A stretch of 64,000 bases of DNA from Paracoccus tibetensis (GTDB lineage: Bacteria; Pseudomonadota; Alphaproteobacteria; Rhodobacterales; Rhodobacteraceae): assembly GCF_900102505.1 (NCBI RefSeq), contig NZ_FMVT01000004.1, positions 277,015 to 341,014 on the forward strand. The letters are read 5' to 3'. Below the pieces are notes generated by a model that saw nothing but the letters and a program-made list of their open reading frames with translations, ran no database searches and was not told the DNA's origin. Of the stretch, positions 26,765 through 33,870 are shown one piece after another; the first letter of the stretch is position 1, and each line of letters opens with the position of its first letter. A program made the translations under genes and the position numbers.

Positions 26765-28057
26765 TCACGCCAGCATGGCTTGGCGGAGGACGACACCGCG
26801 TCGCGCCGGGTCAAGAGCAACGTCGGCCATGCGAAGCACCTCACCCGCAGAGATATTGCGCAAGAGCGCGACGTCATGTGCCAGACCGATGGGCAGCAGC
26901 GCCTCTGCTCGGCTGCGCGCGGCGGGCACGGCTCGTCCGTGAACTGTCCAGCCTCCTTCACCATCGAGCCTCTCACCCTTGCGCAGCGGGCGTTTGGCCA
27001 CCGCGACCGCGTCGCCGCGCCACTCCCGGCTCTGCCCGGTAGCTTCGCCCCGCAAGGCGACCGAGAGAACCGAGATCGACAATTCCAGCCCTATCAGGTG
27101 GAAGGGCTTGTACATTGCGGCATAGCGCCCGCTGCTATCGGTGGGCAGGCCATACTGGCGGAAGCACTGGGCCGCATAATCGTTGGGTGCGCGCAGCACC
27201 ACATACACACCCCACCGCAAATCGCGAAAGACCGGACGCCCGTCCCGTTCGAGCGACGAGACAACCTCCACCATCCCGTCGCGGTCGAGAAGCCCACCCA
27301 GCTCGCGCGGGCGCAGCACATGTGCCAGATCGTCCACGCCGCAGGGTGGGAATGCCAGTCCGTCTTCAGGCAGATCAAGGCCGCACGCGTTGGAGATGGC
27401 CGCAGCTTCGATCGCGGACTTGGTGCCATCCAGAAACGAGTTGAACATTTGCGGGTTCATCCCCGCCGCACGCGCATCTTCGGACGTAAGACCATAATGC
27501 GTCCAGACATCGTCAGGCGTGACTTGATGGTAGCTGGGCAGATACTTGGTGCCCTTGCCGGCAGCGGCGACTTCGAAGCCCGCGGCGCGCGCCCAGTCCA
27601 CCATCTCGCTCACCAGTGCCGGCTGATCGCCATACGCCATCGAACAGACCACGCCTGCCGCACGCGCCTGCGCCGCAAGTTGCGGCCCGGCGAGCACATC
27701 GGCCTCGACATTGACGAGCACCACGTTGCGGCCGGCCGCGATGGCGGCTTCCGCGTGCCGAATGCCCGCTTCCGGGTTGCCCGTCGCCTCGATCACGACA
27801 TCGACCTCGGCGCGCGCGGCGGCGTTGCCGTCATCGGTGAAGCGCGTGGCTGCAATCAGATCGTCGCTCCAGCCGACGGTGCGACAGGCGGCGCGCGCAT
27901 TGTCGGGGTTCAGGTCGGCGATGATCGCGACCTCGAGCCCGGAGATCGTCGGAACCTGCGCCAGAAACATCGAGCCGAACTTGCCCGCCCCGATCAGCGC
28001 CGCACGAACGGGCCGTCCTGCGGCCGCGCGTTCGGCGGCCAATCGCGAGAGGTTCAT
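26765..28057 (-). CDS. NAD(P)-dependent oxidoreductase with C-terminal SAF domain
   Basis: A 430-residue protein. Residues ~18-140 form a Rossmann domain (AALIGAGKFGSMFLAQ, then VAIIADLNP and VDVVIEATGNPEAGIRHA), as in homoserine dehydrogenase-like or Gfo/Idh-like enzymes. The middle includes AAAGKGTKYLPSYHQVTPDDVW and is probably the substrate domain. The C-terminus (AVAKRPLRKGERLDGEGGWTVHG to ALLRNISAGEVLRMADVAL) is a SAF domain of the sialic-acid-synthase/antifreeze type. The start at 28057 has a GGAGGG site. It is divergent from an SDR gene 176 nt away. Related proteins occur in sugar-acid pathways, but the substrate is not readable here. Confidence 0.85.
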   Translation of the reverse strand: MNLSRLAAERAAAGRPVRAALIGAGKFGSMFLAQVPTISGLEVAIIADLNPDNARAACRTVGWSDDLIAATRFTDDGNAAARAEVDVVIEATGNPEAGIRHAEAAIAAGRNVVLVNVEADVLAGPQLAAQARAAGVVCSMAYGDQPALVSEMVDWARAAGFEVAAAGKGTKYLPSYHQVTPDDVWTHYGLTSEDARAAGMNPQMFNSFLDGTKSAIEAAAISNACGLDLPEDGLAFPPCGVDDLAHVLRPRELGGLLDRDGMVEVVSSLERDGRPVFRDLRWGVYVVLRAPNDYAAQCFRQYGLPTDSSGRYAAMYKPFHLIGLELSISVLSVALRGEATGQSREWRGDAVAVAKRPLRKGERLDGEGGWTVHGRAVPAARSRAEALLPIGLAHDVALLRNISAGEVLRMADVALDPARRGVVLRQAMLA

Positions 28058-28233
28058 GCTCGTTCCCTCCGTTCCTGCAGGACTCTTCCGTCCCTTGATC
28101 CAATGTGCCAAGGATAACCGCAATGGCGCAATGCCATTCGCCTCAAGCCCGAGCGACGCCGGTGTCCCGCGGCATCGACGCCTCTGCCCAGGGAGGTGGC
28201 TGCCCTTTCGCGTCCGCCCCGAAGGAGACACCC

Positions 28234-28977
28234 GTGAGCGATCCAAGGTCCATCATCATCACCGGCGCAGGCAGCGGCATCGGTCGCGCCACCGCCCGGC
28301 GGTTCCTCGAGGCAGGCTGGCGCGTGGGGCTTCTTGGCCGGCGCGAGGACAAGCTGGTCGAGACCGCAGAGGCCGCGGAGGCGGCGCTGATCCTGCCCTG
28401 CGACGTCACCGATGCCGCAGCGGTCGATGCAAGCTTCGACCGCGCGGTTACGGCCTGGGGACGGATCGACACGCTTTTCAACAATGCCGGCGGCGGCCTG
28501 ACCTCATCGACCCCGGACGAGATCGACCCGGACGATTTCCGCGCGGTCATCGACGTCAACGTCATCGGCGTCTTCAACTGCGCCCGCGCCGCCTTTGCAA
28601 GGATGAGGGCGCAGACCCCGCCTGGCGGACGGATCATCAACAACGGCTCTATCTCGGCGCACGCCCCGCGTCCCGGATCCATCGCCTATACGGCCTCCAA
28701 GCACGCGGTCACGGGGATCACCCGGACGATCTCGCTGGACGGGCGGCCGTTCAACATCGCCTGCGGGCAGATCGACATCGGCAATGCCATCACCGAAATG
28801 ACGGCGAGCATGCAGCAGGGTGTCCTGCAGGCAGACGGGTCGATCAAGCCAGAGCCGGTCATGGATGTCGCCATCGTGGCCGATGCGGTGCTGCGGATGG
28901 CCAGCCTTCCCGAGGGCGCGAACATGCAGTTCGTGACCGTGATGGCGACCAACATGCCCTTCATCGGGCGCGGGTGA
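28234..28977 (+). CDS. Short-chain dehydrogenase/reductase
   Basis: A 247-residue classical SDR: nucleotide motif TGAGSGIG (about residues 10-17), NNAG, catalytic Ser in INNGSISAHAP and YxxxK in IAYTASKHA. It would oxidise a hydroxyl or reduce a keto group with NAD(P). GTG at 28234 has AAGGAG 6 nt upstream; the longer open frame from 28105 crosses poor coding sequence. It is divergent from the SAF-domain oxidoreductase, and the two probably act on related sugar-type or hydroxy-acid substrates (inference). Confidence 0.9.
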   Translation: MSDPRSIIITGAGSGIGRATARRFLEAGWRVGLLGRREDKLVETAEAAEAALILPCDVTDAAAVDASFDRAVTAWGRIDTLFNNAGGGLTSSTPDEIDPDDFRAVIDVNVIGVFNCARAAFARMRAQTPPGGRIINNGSISAHAPRPGSIAYTASKHAVTGITRTISLDGRPFNIACGQIDIGNAITEMTASMQQGVLQADGSIKPEPVMDVAIVADAVLRMASLPEGANMQFVTVMATNMPFIGRG

Positions 28978-29622
28978 AGATGCTGGGTGATACAAGGCCT
29001 CTACGCCGTGATCACCCCACGATTCCTCACAAGTCGGGTCGGAAAGTGACATCATCGACAACACCATTGGTGTTTGCCTTGGAAGACGCCGTGTCGACGG
29101 TCAGGAAACGCACGTGATCAACCTGAAGTCACAGCGACTCGATCATACGCAACCTGTGCGAAAAGTCAGGTTTCCAATCGCACAGACCTCAGCTTAGTAA
29201 AGCGTGTACATTTTTCGAGAGTTGGATCTTTTCCATGTGCCACAAGCAGCAGCAAGCCGACCTTCGCCCAAGCGTCTCGGCAAAGGACCTGATGATGATC
29301 TTGTCCGCCATCGGCGCGTACGCGCACAACACGGAATACCGCGATCTGCGTGATCGGCTGCAGCATCAGGCGGTCACTTGGGGTGTCGTCAGGGCCTCCT
29401 GAACCTGGTCCGGACGCAACTCCGAGGATCATCAGACGGCCGGACAGCAACAAGATGATCGGCTTGCGCAAGCGCGGATGGTGAACGACGCACCATACCG
29501 GGCCGGCTTAGCATCCCTGATGTTACGGGGTTGAGCTTCCGACAAAAGAATATCGCGATTGGGCTAACCGTCGTCCTGCGCCGGTCAGAAGAAGCCATTC
29601 TACGTGGTGTAAGAGGTGTGAC
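28978..29622. other. 645-nt stretch without a confident gene
   Basis: Base composition here is more mixed and AT-richer than in the neighbouring genes. GGGTGAT at 28985-28991 and ATCACCC at 29011-29017 could form a weak terminator after the SDR gene. A 55-codon frame at 29235 is listed separately. The minus-strand frame 29166-29471 has poor codon pattern and I do not believe it. AAGAGGTG upstream of 29623 belongs to the SciP gene. Confidence 0.5.
29235..29402 (+). CDS. Possible 55-residue protein of unknown function
   Basis: ATG at 29235 opens a 56-codon frame. The product starts MCHKQQQADLRPSVSAKDLM and continues with a helical, charged segment (SAIGAYAHNTEYRDLRDRLQ) and ends WGVVRAS. Its composition looks like a folded helical mini-protein rather than random reading, but the ribosome binding site is poor (GAGAGTTGGA 15 nt upstream). 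No family recognised. It lies 220 nt before the SciP homologue in the same direction. Confidence 0.3.
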   Translation: MCHKQQQADLRPSVSAKDLMMILSAIGAYAHNTEYRDLRDRLQHQAVTWGVVRAS

Positions 29623-29931
29623 TTGTATCTGAAAAAGGCCAATGGTCCCCGCTCCGTGACCCTTGATAACGGACGCATCCTGAGCGTCTCGGATCTTCCG
29701 AATGCGGACACCCGATGGGTGGCCAGCCGGAAGGAAACGGTCGTCTTGGCCGTGACGCACGGGCTGATCAGCCGGGACGAGGCGCTCAAGCGCTACCAAC
29801 TCTCCGTTGAGGAATACGATGGATGGTGCCGCGCGAGAACCGCTAGCGGAAGAGCCGCATTGAAGGTCACCACGTTGCAGCGGTACAGGGAGCCGCGTGT
29901 CGACTTGGTCCCAAGAGATAGCGCTCGATAG
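29623..29931 (+). CDS. sciP: SciP/DUF1153 homologue (CtrA-inhibitor family)
   Basis: A 102-residue protein: MYLKKANGPRSVTLDNGRIL, then LPNADTRWVASRKETVVLAV, HGLISRDEALKRYQLSVEEYDGW and ALKVTTLQRYR. The segment W-V-A-S-R-K followed by HGLI-x-RDEAL-x-RY is diagnostic of DUF1153, the family of SciP, a small helix-turn-helix protein that binds the cell-cycle regulator CtrA in Caulobacter. The start is TTG, supported by AAGAGGTG at 29611-29618. Compared with the typical sequence (about 90 residues) this copy has a divergent tail after the QRYR motif. It is not near flagellar or cell-cycle genes, so it may be a secondary copy. Target promoters are unknown. Confidence 0.87.
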   Translation: MYLKKANGPRSVTLDNGRILSVSDLPNADTRWVASRKETVVLAVTHGLISRDEALKRYQLSVEEYDGWCRARTASGRAALKVTTLQRYREPRVDLVPRDSAR

Positions 29932-30130
29932 CCCGCCGATCCGGGAAAGCGCCTCGCCTTCTCTCTTCTCGCGCTTCCAGATCAGCCCTTGCCGAAGCGC
30001 GATTACATGATCTGCACTCGCTTGATCACATGTTCCGCGCAACTGGAACCTGTCGCCAGCTTCGTGGATTTCTCCAAGCTGACGTTCGGTGTCAGGCTTC
30101 CCATGTGCAACGCCGTAGCAGGAGGACATG

Positions 30131-31153
30131 ATGGCTCAGCGCATTTCCGTTCTCGCGATCGTCGCGAGCCTGATCTCGATCACCGGCCAGCCAAGCCAGG
30201 CCGAGCCAGACCTGGGCGAGGTTGTCGGCACCATTGCAAGAACCATTCTGGAGCAACAGCAGGGCGCACACGAGCGGGCACTGTGGGATGGAGTGGTCGC
30301 CAATGGGTCTGCGGCGGCCTATCGGCAGTATCTGGACACCTATCCGGAAGGTCCGAATGCTCAGGCTGCACGGGATCAACTGGCAAGGCTGGAGGCCGCG
30401 ACTGCGGCAGAGACCCGCGCAGCGCAATCAGAGTTGCGGCTAGGCTTGGCGCGGGAGGACCGTGTCGCCGTCCAGCGAAGGCTCGCAGCAGGCGGCTATT
30501 ACACGGCCGGCATCGACGGTGCCTTCGGGGCCGGGACGCGGCGCGCGATAACGGCATGGCAGAGGGCAAACGGGTTTGGCCCGACCGGCTATCTGGACCA
30601 GAGGCAGCTGCCTCTGCTTCTCGACCGGGCGGATGCACGGCCTGCTGCTCCAGCGCCTGCGGCTGATGTTGCTGCCACGTCGGCTGCACAGGCAGAGCTC
30701 AACCTCGGACTGACGCGCGCGCAACGTGTGCAGATACAGCACGATCTCATCGACCTTGGCTATGACCCCAAGGGAGCGGACGGTCTATTTGGCACCGGAA
30801 CACGTGAGGCCATCAGGGCCTGGCAGCGCAATACGGGTCAGGGCGCAACCGGCTACATGACTGCAGCGATGATCAGCGCGCTTCGGGCGGATGCCGAAGC
30901 TCGCGGGTCAGAGGCATCAGTCGACCGAGCCGCGGCCGTTGACGAAGACCTGCTCGGCCTGACGCGTGCCGAGCGCACGAGGGTCCAGCAGCGGCTCATC
31001 AGCCTCGGTTACCTGAGGGGCCAGGCTGACGGTGTGTTCGGCTCGACAACGCGAAGCGCCATTGGTCGATGGCAAGGGGACAACGGACTGGCCGAGACGG
31101 GCTATCTGACTGCAGAACAGGTGAGAACCCTGCAAGAGCAAGCACGCATCTGA
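30131..31153 (+). CDS. Exported protein with three peptidoglycan-binding domains
   Basis: A 340-residue protein. A signal peptide (AQRISVLAIVASLISITGQPSQA) is followed by a helical segment with a tetratricopeptide-like AYRQYLDTYPEGPNAQAARDQLARLE. Three PG_binding_1 repeats follow at about residues 105-165, 195-250 and 275-335; each has the same design (VQRRLAAGGYYTAGIDGAFGAGTRRAITAWQ, then VQIQHDLIDLGYD and VQQRLISLGYLRG). It likely anchors to the murein layer in the periplasm; no catalytic domain is visible. ATG at 30131 has AGGAGG 5 nt upstream; ATG at 30128 is too close to that site. Confidence 0.88.
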   Translation: MAQRISVLAIVASLISITGQPSQAEPDLGEVVGTIARTILEQQQGAHERALWDGVVANGSAAAYRQYLDTYPEGPNAQAARDQLARLEAATAAETRAAQSELRLGLAREDRVAVQRRLAAGGYYTAGIDGAFGAGTRRAITAWQRANGFGPTGYLDQRQLPLLLDRADARPAAPAPAADVAATSAAQAELNLGLTRAQRVQIQHDLIDLGYDPKGADGLFGTGTREAIRAWQRNTGQGATGYMTAAMISALRADAEARGSEASVDRAAAVDEDLLGLTRAERTRVQQRLISLGYLRGQADGVFGSTTRSAIGRWQGDNGLAETGYLTAEQVRTLQEQARI

Positions 31154-31393
31154 CGTAACCTAGACATTTTGGATCTACGGGTCGCGGAGTGTCGTCGATG
31201 AGTCATGACTGCCACTCTTGTGTGAGCCAAGACAGACAGCCAAGCGCCGTCTCAAAAAGGCGCGTTCGATCGACTTTAGCTAACGCAACCATATAAGTCG
31301 AATGCGTGGAAAGACTTGCTCCAGCATCAGGTGAAGCGTGGTGACCAGGTGCCACATGCGCCAGAACCGAGATGAGCTGATTAGACCATAGTA

Positions 31394-31708
31394 ATGACGT
31401 TGCAGATCGTGGATCTTGATGACCACGCCGATGTCGCGTGCAGCTATTCAGATTGGCCCGAGGGCGACACCGTTAGGGTCGTGGATGAATCGACGCCGGC
31501 CCGCTCCGCGCAGGCAAAGACGCTGGCGCCTTCCAACATCATTTGCGTGATGCGCGAGCGGACGCCGCTGGACGCTCCGCTGATCGAGGCGCTGACGCGG
31601 CTCAAGCTAATCGTCACGACAGGCGCCCGGAACCTGTCCATCGGCATCTAAGCTGCTGCTGCACAGGTGTCCTCATCTGCGGCACGGCCCGAGCGGCGCC
31701 ACGCTGAG
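31394..31708 (+). pseudogene. Remnant of a D-isomer 2-hydroxyacid dehydrogenase (N-terminal part)
   Basis: The frame from ATG 31394 encodes NIICVMRERTPLDAPLIEAL and RLKLIVTTGARNLSIGI, matching the N-terminal half of D-2-hydroxyacid dehydrogenases (typically ICVMRERT-P...LKLIVTTG-RN-SID), then hits TAA at 31649. After a frameshift the next frame reads GVLICGTARAA to about 31708, matching the family segment GVxVCGTA. The rest of the ~315-residue enzyme, including the NAD and catalytic domains, is missing. The gntR gene ends 28 nt further on the other strand. A decayed gene, not a functional one. Confidence 0.75.
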
Positions 31709-31735
31709 GGCTGCGCTGCCCGTTTGCGGCGCGGT

Positions 31736-32401
31736 TCATTCGTCCTCCAGCGGGATCTCGCGGCCGCGCATTCCCCGGACGCGGGCGTTCAGCGCCGCCT
31801 CGACATGGGCGCGCATGGCGGCCTCGGCCCGGTCGCCGTCATGGGCGGCGATGGCGTCGATGACGGCGCGATGCTCGATGGAGGCGGATTCGTGGCGCTC
31901 GCTCTCCGATAGCGTCGTGGGACCGAGGATCAGCAGCGTCTTTTGCAGCGCGATCATGGTCTTGACGAGGAAGCGGTTGCGGGCGGCGTCCAAAAGCGTG
32001 CGGTGGAACTGGCGGTTCAGCTCTTGCGCCGCAGTGCCGGGCTCGGCGTAGGCCAGCGCCTCGTTGATCTCGGTCAGCTCGCGCAACTCGACTTGGCTCG
32101 CCATGCGCGCCGCCAGCCGCGCGGCCGTGCCTTCCAGCACCGAGCGCATCTCGTAAAGCTCGATCACCTCAACATAGTCGAGGTTGCGGATCGTCGCCCC
32201 CTGCCGCGCCTGATGGGACACCAGCCCGTCCGCCTCCAGCTGCCGGATCGCCTCGCGCACTGGGGTGCGCGAGATGCCGAGCCGCTCGGCCAGTTCCGTT
32301 TCCCGCAGCCGGGCGCCGGGCAGAAGCTGGCCGGCGCGGATTTCGGCCAGAAGCCGGCGATAGGCCGACTGGCCCTGCGGTCCCTCCGTTTCGTCGCCCA
32401 T
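31736..32401 (-). CDS. GntR-family regulator, FadR subfamily (FCD domain)
   Basis: A 221-residue regulator with an N-terminal winged helix (residues ~10-75: YRRLLAEIRAGQLLPGARLRE, then ELAERLGISRTPVREAIRQLEADGLV) and a C-terminal all-helical FCD domain. FCD metal-site residues appear in LNRQFHRTLLDAARNRFLV, EHRAVIDAIAAHD and MRAHVEAAL. FCD regulators usually respond to organic acids. The ATG at 32401 has GGAGG upstream. It is divergent from an AbrB-type membrane gene, and a TTGCATCCG...CGGATACAA inverted repeat lies in the shared gap, so it probably regulates both genes. Confidence 0.92.
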   Translation of the reverse strand: MGDETEGPQGQSAYRRLLAEIRAGQLLPGARLRETELAERLGISRTPVREAIRQLEADGLVSHQARQGATIRNLDYVEVIELYEMRSVLEGTAARLAARMASQVELRELTEINEALAYAEPGTAAQELNRQFHRTLLDAARNRFLVKTMIALQKTLLILGPTTLSESERHESASIEHRAVIDAIAAHDGDRAEAAMRAHVEAALNARVRGMRGREIPLEDE

Positions 32402-32419
32402 GCCGCCTCCAGATCCCTC

Positions 32420-32449
32420 TTGCATCCGGCTGCATACAGTCGGATACAA
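32420..32449. promoter_or_regulatory. Inverted repeat between gntR and abrB, candidate operator
   Basis: TTGCATCCG (32420-32428) and CGGATACAA (32441-32449) form an imperfect inverted repeat with 12 nt between. The first 16 bases match 14 of 16 positions of the perfect palindrome TTGCATCCGGATGCAA found at 49740 and 52938. It lies between the divergent start codons, where the GntR regulator would be expected to act. Confidence 0.5.
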
Positions 32450-32473
32450 AGACCGTCAAGCACGGAGAGACCC

Positions 32474-33550
32474 ATGACCCGATCCGCCCCCAACAGGATC
32501 GACCCACTGCCGCGGCTCGGGACGCTGGCCTTGGCGCTGGCGGGAGCGTCGGTGTTTCGCGCGCTTGGCCTGCCGCTGCCGTTCCTGTTCGGGCCGATGG
32601 CATTCTGCTTGGCCGCGGCGCTTCTGGGGGCGCGGCTGAAGGGGCTGGGGCAGATCTCCGTCGCGGCGCGCACGATCCTAGGCGTCGCCGTCGGCGCGTC
32701 GATCACGCCCGAGGTGGTGAGCCAGATCCCCCAGATGGCGATGAGCGTCGCGCTTGTGCCGCTTTACGTCGGCATCATCGGGCTGATCGGGGTGCCGTTC
32801 TTCCGCCGGCTCGGCTTCGATCCGGCGACCTCGTATTACGCGGCCATGCCCGGCGGGCTGCAGGACATGGTGATCTTCGGGCAGGAGGCGGGGGCCGATG
32901 TGCGTGCCCTGTCGCTGATCCATGCGACGCGGGTTGCGGTGTTGGTGACGCTGGCGCCGGTGATCCTCGTCTGGCTTTATGATGCGCCGCTGTCGGGCGC
33001 GATGGGCGCGCCGCTGCGGGGGTTCGCACTGGACCAGCTCGCGTGGATGGTTCTGGCCGCGCTGGTCGGCTGGAAGGGGGGCGAGCGCATCGGCCTCTTC
33101 GGCGCCTCGATCCTGGGGCCGATGATCACCACCGCGGCCCTGTCGATGGCCGGGATCATCACGCAGCGTCCCCCGGCCGAGGCGATCATGCTGGCGCAGC
33201 TGTTCATCGGGATCGGGATCGGCGTGCAATATGTCGGCGTCACCCTGCGAGAGCTGCGCGTCTTTGTCCTGTCGGGTCTCGCCTTCGTGCTGATCCTGGC
33301 CGTGCTCGCCGCCGCCTTCACCGAATTCGTGGTCCTGACCGGCCTCGCGCGCCCGCTGGAGGGCTTCCTGGCCTTCGCACCGGGCGGACAGGCCGAGCTG
33401 ACCGTCATGGCCATCGTCGTCGGCGCCGATCTGGGCTTCGTCGTGCTACACCACCTGACACGGATCGTCGTCGTCATCACCGGCGCGCCCGTCATCGCAA
33501 GGCTGGTCGGCGTGAAGCCCGCTCCGCGTCCCGCCAAGTCACATCGATGA
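32474..33550 (+). CDS. AbrB/AmoA-type membrane protein (DUF in the AbrB-duplication family)
   Basis: A 358-residue protein with about ten membrane helices in two similar halves. Each half has the AbrB-type G-rich motif: PLPFLFGPMAFCLAAALLGA in the first, and GASILGPMITTAALSMAG in the second, plus YYAAMPGGLQDMVIFGQEAGADVR and FAPGGQAELTVMAIVVGADLGFV. This family (PF05145) is often misnamed transcriptional regulator; it is an integral membrane protein, probably a transporter. GGAGAG lies upstream of the ATG. It is divergent from the GntR gene. Confidence 0.87.
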   Translation: MTRSAPNRIDPLPRLGTLALALAGASVFRALGLPLPFLFGPMAFCLAAALLGARLKGLGQISVAARTILGVAVGASITPEVVSQIPQMAMSVALVPLYVGIIGLIGVPFFRRLGFDPATSYYAAMPGGLQDMVIFGQEAGADVRALSLIHATRVAVLVTLAPVILVWLYDAPLSGAMGAPLRGFALDQLAWMVLAALVGWKGGERIGLFGASILGPMITTAALSMAGIITQRPPAEAIMLAQLFIGIGIGVQYVGVTLRELRVFVLSGLAFVLILAVLAAAFTEFVVLTGLARPLEGFLAFAPGGQAELTVMAIVVGADLGFVVLHHLTRIVVVITGAPVIARLVGVKPAPRPAKSHR

Positions 33551-33569
33551 TGGGCAAGGCACGACCCAG

Positions 33570-33755
33570 TTCAGCCTCCTGATCCTCGACGGCAACGGCA
33601 TCAGCCCCGGGATCACCGATTCAATGGCGGTCGTGCTGGAGGCCGTGCAAGGCCGTCTTGGCCTGCAGCTGCGGCTGGAGCCTACCACGGTCGGGTTGCG
33701 CACGCTGGCGGCGCAGGAGCGCGGACGATGCAGTCCTGTGGCGGGGGAGCAATAG
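33570..33755 (+). pseudogene. Remnant of an isocitrate/isopropylmalate dehydrogenase-family gene
   Basis: This frame reads FSLLILDGNGISPGITDSMA then VVLEAVQGRLGLQLRLEPTTVGLRTLAAQ. It resembles the N-terminus of isopropylmalate, tartrate or isocitrate dehydrogenase family enzymes (ILxLPGDGIGPEIT...VLEAV..GL...E....G..AL.AQ), but the conserved PGDGIGPEI is degraded and a TAG at 33753 ends it. There is no in-frame start, and the remaining ~290 residues are absent. It follows the abrB gene by 20 nt, in the position where an operon partner would lie. Confidence 0.65.
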
Positions 33756-33870
33756 CAGCGACACGTCCCGTAGGATTGACTGATCTAAGAAAGCTGCAGT
33801 GCAGCGAGTGCCGGAGGTCGACCGACCGTTGCGAGTTGCGGGTTCGTGCTGCGCCTGCGTCCGCTGCCGA

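Noticed and set aside
29154..29185. A 7-bp inverted repeat CTGTGCG...CGCACAG
   Set aside because: Short stem with an 18-nt loop and no T-run or gene end in position; expected by chance.
29389..30129. A 246-codon minus-strand frame over the SciP homologue
   Set aside because: SciP motifs on the plus strand are unambiguous, and the minus-strand product has no domain pattern.
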